Source of the DNA: Amycolatopsis oliviviridis
GTDB lineage: Bacteria; Actinomycetota; Actinomycetes; Mycobacteriales; Pseudonocardiaceae
Assembly: GCF_014654365.1 (NCBI RefSeq)
Contig: NZ_BNAY01000002.1
Location: 310,001 to 374,000 of the forward strand
Length of the DNA stretch: 64,000 nucleotides
Reading direction: 5' to 3'
Position 1 is the stretch's first letter. Each line of letters opens with the position of its first letter. Below are positions 17,330-26,200 of the stretch, one piece after another. Under the pieces are notes generated by a model, which saw only the letters and a program-made list of their open reading frames with translations, was not told the DNA's origin and ran no database searches. Both the position numbers and the translations under genes were made by a program.

Positions 17330-20262
17330 CGTTCCTCCTTGGCTGCGTTGCTCGTGGTCAGGTCCAGCACGCCGTCGAGCCGGCCGTGGGCGGCCCGCAC
17401 CGCGTCGGCACCGCCGGGGTGCTCTTCGGCGAACAAGACGGTCGCGCCCAGTTCGGTGCCCAGGCGGGCGGCCAGATCCCGGGCGGTGACGTCCAGTTCG
17501 CCTTCGATCAGGTAGACCGGCCGGGTCGACCGGGCGCCGAGGGCGACGTCGGCGGCGGCTTCGGTCGGCTCGATCCAGTAGCGGTCGCGCTGGAACGGAT
17601 AACCGGGCAACGTGGTCTTCCGCGGGTCACGGCCGTCGTGATAGGCCCGCCAGTCGATGTCCGCCCCGGAGAGCCAGGCCCGGCCGAGCGCTTCGGTGAG
17701 CACGGCCGTGTCCTGGCGGGGGTCGGCCTCGCCGGGCAGGGTGGGTACCAGCAGCGACCACGAAGTCTGGGGGAAATCGGGATGGCCGCGGAACATCGAG
17801 CCGAGCGACTGCCCGGCTCCCAGTTCCAGCAACACGGTATCCGGGGAAGTACTGGCAAGATGCTCGATCATCGCGGCGAAGCGCACGGGACGGCACATGT
17901 GCTCGGCCCAGTACCCGGGATCGTTCAGCTGCTTCGCGGTGATCGGCGCGCCGGTGACGTTCGACAGGTAGGGCACTTCCGGCTCGCGCGGGGTGAGGTT
18001 CTTCCGCGCCCACGCGGTCAGTTCGGCGGCGGCGGGGCGCAGGGCGCGCGAGTGGAAGGCGTGGGACGTGCGCAGCGGCCGGGCCGGGACGCCGTGTTCG
18101 GCGAGCGCGGCGGTCAGCTTCTCGACACCTTCGGCGGCACCGGAGACGACGATCATCCGCGGCCCGTTCACCGCGGCGACGTCGACACCGAACGCGGTCA
18201 CGTCACCCACCAGCGCGGTGAGTTCCGAGGCGCCCAGCGGCACGGCTGCCATCGCACCCTCGGGCAGCTTTTCGATCAGTTTCGCGCGGGTGGCCACCAG
18301 GGCGGTCGCCTCCGCCAGCGTGAGAGCGCCCGCGAGCGTCGCCGCGGCGAACTCGCCGACGCTGTACCCGGCGAGCACCGACGGCTGGACACCCCAGGCG
18401 CGCAGCAGGCGGCCGAGCGCGTAGCCGAGGGTGAACACGGCGGGCTGGGTGACGGACGGCGCCGCGTCCTCGGCGTCGGTGACGCGGCCCAGCAGCCGGG
18501 CCAGGTCCCCGCCGTCGGCACCGCGTTCGCCGTGCAGGCTCGCCGTCGGGTCGGTGCCGAGATGGGCCTTGAACAGCTCGGCGCATTCGTCGACGGCGGC
18601 CTTGAACTCCGGCTCGCTGTCGTACAGGCCGCCTGCCATGCCGCGGTACTGCTCGCCGACCCCGGTCAGCAGGAAGCCCGCCTGCCTCGGCTTCGAGTCC
18701 GCCTCGGCGACCACGCGGGTCTCGGACGCGAACGCGTCGGCGGCGTCGTCCACAGAGGACACCACGATCATCCGCCGGTGCTCGAACGCCTTGCGGCCAT
18801 TGTGCAGCGTGTAGGCGACGTCGGCCAGGTCCGTCCACTCAGGACGGTGGGCGGCGAGCCTGCCGGTCATCGCGTCGGCCGCCTCGGGAGTCCGCGCGGA
18901 CCACGCGAGCAGCTGATGCGGCCGGGCGGCCGGACGCTCCGGGCAGTCCTCCGGCGCTTCCTCGATGACGACGTGGGCGTCGGTGCCGCCGAAACCGTAC
19001 GCGCTGACCCCGGCCAGCCGGGGCCGTTCGCCGCGCGGCCAGTCACCCAGTTCCGTCTGCACGACGAGCTTGTCGCCGCTGTGGGCCAGCTGCGGGTTCG
19101 GCTTCTCGAAGTTGACCGCGGGCGGCAGCTTCTCGTGATGCAGCGCCAGCGCGGCCTTGATCAGCCGGGCGATGCCGCCCGCCTGGTTGATGTGCCCGAG
19201 GTTCGCGTCGATCGAGCCGAGCGTGATCCGCTCGACGGCGTCGACGTCGAAGATCTTCTGCAGCGCCGAGATCTCGGCGACATCGCCGAACGGAGTGCCC
19301 AAAGTGGACACTTCGATGTGGTCGATCTCGCCGGGTTCGACGTCGGCGGCGGCCATCGCCTCGGCGACGACGGCGGCCTGGCCGGGCACGCCCGGCAGGT
19401 TGAACCCCTGCCGCGCCCGGTTGCCCTCGTGGTGGATGGCCCAGCCGCGGATCACCGCGTAAACCCGGTCTCCGTCGGCCAGCGCGTCCTCCAGCCGCCG
19501 CAGCACGACGACGCCGAGACCGTTGCCGGGCACCTTGCCGTTGGCTCCCGCGTCGAGGATCCGGTTGATGCCGTCCGGCGCGAACCGGCTGCCCTCGCGG
19601 TAGAGATAGCCCGGTTCCTGGGGCACGACAACGGAAACCGAGCCGGAGATCACCAGGTCGGACTCGCCGGTGAGCAGGCTGGAGCAGCCCTGCGCGACGG
19701 CGGCGAGCGCGGTCGAGCTGCAGCTCTGGACGCTGACCGACGGTCCGGTCAGGTCCAGCGCGTACGACAGCCGGGACGCGATCAGGTCCTTTTCGTTCTG
19801 CAGGATCAGCTGGTCCGGTCCGACGGTCAGCGCGGTGACGTCGTTGGAGAGCAGGTTCGACAGCAGGTAGGTACTCGGGGCACCACCGGCGAACACCCCG
19901 GCGAGGCCTTCGATCCGGTCCGGGTCGACGCCCGCGTCCTCCAGCGCGTGCCACGCGCATTCGAGGAACAGCCGGTGCTGCGGGTCGAGCAGTTCGGCGT
20001 CGGTCCGGTTGTAGCCGAAGAAATCCGCGTCGAAGCGGTCGATCCCGGGGATCAGGCCCGCCGCGGGGACGAACGCGGGGTCGTCGGCCACTTCGGCCGG
20101 GACCCCGGCGGCGAGCAGCTCGGCGCGGGTCATCCGGGTGATGCCGTCGCGGCCGGCGCACAGGTCGGCCCAGAACTTGCCGATGTCGGCCGCGCCGGGG
20201 AAGTTCCCGGCCATGCCGACGATCGCGATGTCGTCGCCGGTATCCCGTTCTCGCGTGGTCAT
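17326..20262 (-). CDS. KS*-AT protein: non-standard ketosynthase fused to acyltransferase, no ACP
   Basis: 978 aa. The KS region spans about residues 12-435 and the AT about 525-830. The rest looks like the start of a KR structural domain that breaks off. The KS nucleophile region reads VQSCSSTAL; aligned without gaps to VQTACSTSL, Ser sits at the catalytic Cys position and a Cys one place earlier. The HGTGT motif reads STLGT (about residue 317), so its His is lost. The last His (NLGH) is kept but the Lys before it is Asp. The AT has GYSVGE (about 632) and HAFH (about 733), so it looks active and malonyl-like. It begins straight with the KS and has no docking coiled coil. Start ATG at 20262 is 8 bp after the PKS stop. 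Likely role: a trans-acting AT for module M8, with the KS as scaffold or as a non-decarboxylating transacylase. Confidence 0.85.
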   Translation of the reverse strand: MTTRERDTGDDIAIVGMAGNFPGAADIGKFWADLCAGRDGITRMTRAELLAAGVPAEVADDPAFVPAAGLIPGIDRFDADFFGYNRTDAELLDPQHRLFLECAWHALEDAGVDPDRIEGLAGVFAGGAPSTYLLSNLLSNDVTALTVGPDQLILQNEKDLIASRLSYALDLTGPSVSVQSCSSTALAAVAQGCSSLLTGESDLVISGSVSVVVPQEPGYLYREGSRFAPDGINRILDAGANGKVPGNGLGVVVLRRLEDALADGDRVYAVIRGWAIHHEGNRARQGFNLPGVPGQAAVVAEAMAAADVEPGEIDHIEVSTLGTPFGDVAEISALQKIFDVDAVERITLGSIDANLGHINQAGGIARLIKAALALHHEKLPPAVNFEKPNPQLAHSGDKLVVQTELGDWPRGERPRLAGVSAYGFGGTDAHVVIEEAPEDCPERPAARPHQLLAWSARTPEAADAMTGRLAAHRPEWTDLADVAYTLHNGRKAFEHRRMIVVSSVDDAADAFASETRVVAEADSKPRQAGFLLTGVGEQYRGMAGGLYDSEPEFKAAVDECAELFKAHLGTDPTASLHGERGADGGDLARLLGRVTDAEDAAPSVTQPAVFTLGYALGRLLRAWGVQPSVLAGYSVGEFAAATLAGALTLAEATALVATRAKLIEKLPEGAMAAVPLGASELTALVGDVTAFGVDVAAVNGPRMIVVSGAAEGVEKLTAALAEHGVPARPLRTSHAFHSRALRPAAAELTAWARKNLTPREPEVPYLSNVTGAPITAKQLNDPGYWAEHMCRPVRFAAMIEHLASTSPDTVLLELGAGQSLGSMFRGHPDFPQTSWSLLVPTLPGEADPRQDTAVLTEALGRAWLSGADIDWRAYHDGRDPRKTTLPGYPFQRDRYWIEPTEAAADVALGARSTRPVYLIEGELDVTARDLAARLGTELGATVLFAEEHPGGADAVRAAHGRLDGVLDLTTSNAAKEER

Positions 20263-20270
20263 GGGGTGGT

Positions 20271-23200
20271 TCACCTTCCGGTCCGGCTCGGGCGCTTGCG
20301 GAGCTTCGCGGTGCGGGCGCGGCGGCGTTCGCCGCGGGCGGAGACGTCTTCGGCGACCCCGGCCGGCTCGGCGGCCGCCGGGGACTGCTCGCCGAGGAGC
20401 GTGACGAATTCGGCGATGGTCGGTTTCTCGAACAGGCTCGCCGGCGCGAGTTCGACGCCGAACTCCTTGGCGACGCGGCCGATCAGCACCAGGCCGATCA
20501 GCGAAGTGCCGCCGAGGTCGAAGAACGGGTCGTGCACGCCGACCTCTTCCAGGCCGAGGCAGTCGCACCAGGCGGCGGCGACCCGCACCTCCGCCGGGGT
20601 GCGCGGGGCGACGTACGCGGTGCGCAGCTCGGGCCGCGGATACCGCTCGCCGGTGGGGATCGCGGCGTCGGCGCCGACCAGCGCGTCGACCGAACCCATC
20701 CGGGCGAGCGCGGCCAGCACGTCGGTCAGCGGGAGCGGCAGCACGGTCACCAGCGGCTCGCCGGAGGCGACGATCCGCGACAGCAGTTCGGTGCCTTCCT
20801 CGGCGCCGATGCCGAACTCCTCGCGGAACTTGCGCGAGCCCTCCTGCGCTTCGGCGGAACCCGAGAGCCCGGACGCCGTCCAGGCGTCCAGCTGCCAGGG
20901 GCCCCAGGCGACCGACACGACCTGCTTCGCGGGACCCCGTCCCCCCGCCGAGGCCGAGGCGACCCCGTCGAGGAAGGCGTTGGCCGCCGAGTAGTCGATC
21001 TCGCCGACGCCGACGGTGAGCGTCACCGTCGAGGAGTACAGGACCAGCAGGTCGACCGGTTCGACGCGCAGCGCCTCGGTCAGGGCGAGGGTGCCGTCGA
21101 TCTTCGGCGCCAGCACCGCGGCCGCCTGTTCGCGGGTCTTGTTCTGCAGCAGGCCACCACCGGCGATCCCGGCGGCGTGCACGACGCCGTCGAGGTAACC
21201 GAAGTAGCCGCGAACCTCCGCCAGCAGCGCGGCGGCCTCACCGGGCGCGCTGACGTCGGCGCGCAGCGTCAGGACGTCGGCGCCGAGGGCACGCAGGTCC
21301 CGGACCGCCAGCAGGACTTCGCTGGTGCGGTCGTCGACGCCGTGGTCGGAGATCCAGTCGTCCCAGGTCTCCTCCGGCGGCAGCTCGGAACGGCCTGCCA
21401 GCGCGAGGTTCACGCCCAGCGGCGCGAGCCGCCTGGCCAGCGCCAGGCCGAGGACGCCGAGACCGCCGGTGATCAGGTAGGTCCCGCCGGGCTTCCAGGC
21501 CAGCGCGTCGTCGGTCTCGGGCAGCTCGACGACGTCGAAACCGCGCAGCCAGCGCCGTCCGCCGCGCCAGGCGGCGACCGCGACCCCGTCAACGGTGTCC
21601 ACTGTGGACGCCGCGAGCAGGTCGAGCTCGTGGACGGCCTGGGCGACCTTGTCACCGGCCCGCTCGAAGTCCGCGTACTGCGCGTGGACCAGCGGGTACT
21701 CGGCGGCGATCGCGTCGGTCGTCGCGGCGATGGTCGGGGCGAAGGCGTCGGTGGCGTCCCCGCCGAGGACGTCGAAGCCGTTGTGTCCCAAGGAAAGCAG
21801 GTCGACACGGCGGCCCGCGCATTCGGCTCCGATGGCCTTGCCGAGTTCCAGAAGGCTGTAGAAGCCGGATTCGAGGCCGCTCGCGGTGAGCCCGAGAGCG
21901 TGGACGATCCGGAGCGGTCCGTCCCCCGCGAGCACCTGGCGGTCCACAGCGTCCACATCGGAAGCGACCGTGACACGATGCCCGGCCGCTTCCGCCGCGG
22001 CCGCGAAACCGTCAGCGAACGCGCCCGGGTCGGCGAACAGGACCAGCTCGCCCGGGGTCGCGGGCACCCGGCGCGTGCTGTCCCGGCGCCAGGTCGGCGT
22101 GTGCGCGGCCAAACCGTCGCGGACCGGCGTCTCCGGCTGCGGCTCACCGGCGGACATCTGGTTGAGCGACCAGCCGGTGCCCCGCGAGGCGACGTCGGGC
22201 CAGTAGCGGGTGCGCTGGAAGCGGTAGCCGGGCAGGGAGACGAACCGGCGGTCCGGTCCGGCGCCGTCCGCCCAGCCGATCTGGACGCCATGCTCCCAGA
22301 GTGCGCCGAGCGCGGTCAGCCAGGCACTTCGTCCGGCGCCGGCCACCGGCTCCGGCAGCAGGGAGACCACCGGCGTCTGCGGCAGGTAGCGGCCCGCCGC
22401 CTCGGCGCCCTCGTCACCGAGTCCGGCTTCGACCAGGACCCCGGCGTACTTGGCCAGCGCCAGCAGGCCGTCTTCGAAGCGGTCGTCCGCGATCCGCCAA
22501 TGCGCCGGATCGGCGGCCTCGGCTGCGGTGAGCACCGTGCCGGTGCGCGGCGAGATCACCGGCACCACTGGGGTTCCCGCCTGCGGAACTCCTCCGCCGA
22601 GCGCGAGTTCGAGGCCTTCTCCGAGGCCGAACAACCCGCCCGCGACGGCGGCGACACACTCGCCGGTCCCGCGTCCGAGCAGCACGGCCGGTTCGAGGCC
22701 CCACGCGGCCAGCAGCCGGGTGAAGGCGTACTCGACGGCGAAGACCACGGCCCGTTCGTCGGCCTCGGCCGTGCCGTAGAGCGCGCCGAGCAGGTCGGCG
22801 CGGCCGTCCAGCAGGGCCGCGCATTCGTCGATCGCGGCGCGGAACGCGAGTTCGGTGCGGTACAGCTCGTCGGTCGTGCCCTGCCACGCGCCGCGGGTGC
22901 CGGGCAGCAGCAGGCCGAAGCGCCGCTTGTCGGTGACGGCCGAGCCGTCGGTGACCGCGCGCAGTGCCGTGGCGGCGTCGGCGTGGTCGCGAACGAGCAC
23001 CGCCTTGCGGAGCGGAAGGGCGCTGCGCCCGGCTTGGGTGGTGAAGGCGACGTCGGCGAGTTCGACGTCTTCGGTCAGGTGGTCGGCCAGTGCCTCGGCG
23101 TTGGCGCGCAGCCCGGCTTCGCTCTGCCCGGACACCGTGAGCAGCTGCCATTCCACGCCGGGAGTGGCCGTCGGAGCCGGTGCGGCCTGGTCGAGGACGA

Positions 23201-26200
23201 AGTGCACGTTGGAACCGGACCAGCCGAAGGAGCTGACACCCGCGCGCAGCACCCCGGCGGCGTTGGCCGGGAAGGGCCGCGCCTCGGGGACCGGGCGGAC
23301 GGTGCCGTCCACGGTGACGACCGAGTTCGGCGTGCTCATGTGCAGGTTGCCCGGCAGGGTGCCGTTTTCCAGGGACAGCACGGTTTTGATCAGCCCGGCC
23401 ATCCCCGCCGCGGCGAGCGTGTGGCCGACGTTCGTCTTGACCGCGCCGACGTAGAGCGGCTCGGGCGCGGTCCGCTCGCCGAAGATCTCGCCGAGCGCGG
23501 TGAACTCGATCGCGTCGCCGAGTTGCGTGCCGGAGCCGTGCGCTTCGACGTAGCCGATCTCGTCGGGGGTGACCCCGGCGTCGGCGAGCGCCGCGCGGAT
23601 GACCGCGTTCTGCGCCGCGCGGTTGGGCGCGGTGAGCCCGTTGCTGCGGCCGTCCTGGTTGGTCGCGGTGCCGCGGATGACCGCGCGGGTCCGCCTGCCC
23701 TGGCCGACCTCGCCCGCCCGGCGGAGCACCACGACGCCGCCGCCTTCGCCGATGACGTAACCGTCGGCGCTCTCGTCGAAGGTCTTGGTGCGGCCGTCGG
23801 CGGCGAGCATGCTCATCTTGCAGGACTGGATGAAGACGTCCGGGTTGATCATCGCCGACGCGGCGCCGACGATCGCGATGTCGCATTCGCCGCGGCGGAG
23901 GCTCTGCACGGCCAGATGCGCCGCGCTGAGCGCCGACGAGCAGGCCGTGTCGACGGTCAGGCAGGGCCCGCGCAGGTCGAGCAGATGCGCGATGCGCCCG
24001 GCGGCGGCGGAAAGCGAGCTGCCGAGCCCGAAGTAGGGGTCGTCGGCCGCGTCCATGCCGTCGGCTTCGAGCTGCCGCATGCTGTACTGCATGGTGTCGA
24101 TCAGCCCGGCGAACACGCCGGTGCGGCTGCCGCGCAGTTCGTCGGCGGTGAGCCCGGCGTCCTCGATGCCTTCCCACACCAGCTCCATGAGCAGGCGGAA
24201 GGTCGGGTCGAGCCGCCGCGCTTCCTGTGGCGACAGGCCGAAGAACGCCGCGTCCCAGCCGGCGATGTCGTTGACGAACGCGCCCTGCTGCGTGTACGCC
24301 TTGCCCGGCGCGGTGCGGTCGGGGTCGTAGTAGTCGGCGGCGGTCCAGCGGTCCGGCGGGACCTCTCGGACCAAGTCCTTGCCCTGAACCAGGTTCTGCC
24401 AGAACTTCTCCGGGGTGTCACTGCCGCCGGCGAAGCGGCACGAGAGGCCGACGACGGCGACGTCCTGGCCCGCGGCGGCCGGTCCGGTGACGACGGTCCG
24501 CGTCTCCTCGGCGGCCGGGGTGAGCGCGGCCAGCAGATGCGCGGCGAGCGCGGCCGGGGTCGCGTGGTCGAACACCATCGTCGGCGGGAGCGCCAGCCCG
24601 GTCTCGGTGTTGATCCGGCCGCGCAGTTCGATGGCGGTGAGCGAATCGATGCCCAGTTTGGTGAACTGCTGCCCGGCCGGGACGCCGTCGGTGTGCCCGA
24701 GCACGGCCGCGGTGTGGGTCAGGACCAGTTCGGTGATGACCCGTTCGCGTTCGGCCTCGGGCAGTCCGGCGAGGCGGGTGCGCCAGGCGTCGGCGGTTTC
24801 CGCGCCCTCGGCGGCTTGAGCGGCTTCGGCCTCGGCGATGGCGACGACCTCGGGAAGGTCGGCCAGCAGCGGGCTCGGGCGCAGAGCCGCGAACGGCGGG
24901 GCGAACTTCTCCCAGGTCAGTTCGGCGACGGTCAGTGCGGTCTCGTCGCGATCCAGCGCCTGGCCGAGCGCGACCAGACCGGTCTCCGGCGCCATGGCCG
25001 GGACGCCGAGCCCGCTGAGCAGTTCGTCGAGATCCGCGCCGACGCCCATGCCGACGCGACCCCAGCGGCCCCACGCGATCGACGTCGCGGGCAGGCCGTT
25101 CGCGCGGCGCCGCTGCGCGACGGCTTCGAGATGCGCGTTCGCGGCGCCGTAAGCGCTCTGGACCGCGTTGCCGATGGAGGCGGCGATCGAGGAGAACAGG
25201 ACGAAGGCGTCGAGGTCGAGTCCTTCGGTCAGTTCTTCGAGGTTGCGTGTCCCGGCGACCTTCGGGCGGAGGACGTCGGCGTAGCGCGTGCGGTCCATCA
25301 TCTCGATGAGGCCGAGTTCGAGGACACCGGCGAGGTGGAAGACGGCGCGGAGATCTTCACGGATCGGCTGGATGACGGCCGCGAGGGCATCCCGGTCGGC
25401 GACGTCGCAGGCTGCGATGGTGACCCTCGTCCCGAGGTCGCCGAGGAGTTCGTCGGCGCCGGGAGCGTCTTGTCCTTGGCGGGAAACGAGAACGACGTGC
25501 TCGGCGCCGTGGTCGACCAGCCAGCGGGCGACGATCCCGCCGAGTCCGCCGGTCCCGCCGGTGACGAGCACGGTGCCGCGCGGCTGCCAGGACCGCTTGG
25601 CCTCGGCGGGTTCGGCGTGCGCGAGCCGCCTGCCGAAGGCGCCGGTGACCCGGACGGCGACCTGGTCCTCACCGCGAGGACCGGTGAGGACGCCGCGCAG
25701 AAGAGCGACGGTCCGCTCCCCCGGCTCGGCCGGGACGTCGACGAGACCGCCCCACGCCTGCGGGTTCTCCAGCGCCGCCGCGCGGCCGAAGCCCCACAGC
25801 TGGGCCTGTTCGGGTGAGTCGGGTACGTCGTGGGCGCCGGTCGAGACCGCGCCGCGAGTGAGCGTCCACAGTGGACCCTGCGGGTCACGGGCGGCCAGCT
25901 CGCGGACCAGCGACATGGTGGCTTCGGCACCGAACGACAATCCGTCGGTTTCGGTCTCGTCGAGGGCCAGCAGGGACAGGATGCCGTCGAACGCCTCATC
26001 GGGCAGGGCGATGTGGTCGGGGCTCTCCACGACGAGCCGCCGCACCTCGGCACCGGCCAGGGCCTCGGTGGCGGTCTCGATCCACGGGTGCTCCCGCGTG
26101 GAGGTGACGAGCAGCCAGCGTCCGGTGGCCGTGGTCGTCGCGGGGGTGAAGGGCTGCCAGCGGACGTGGTAGGCCAGCGACGTCGCTTCGGCCGCCAGCG

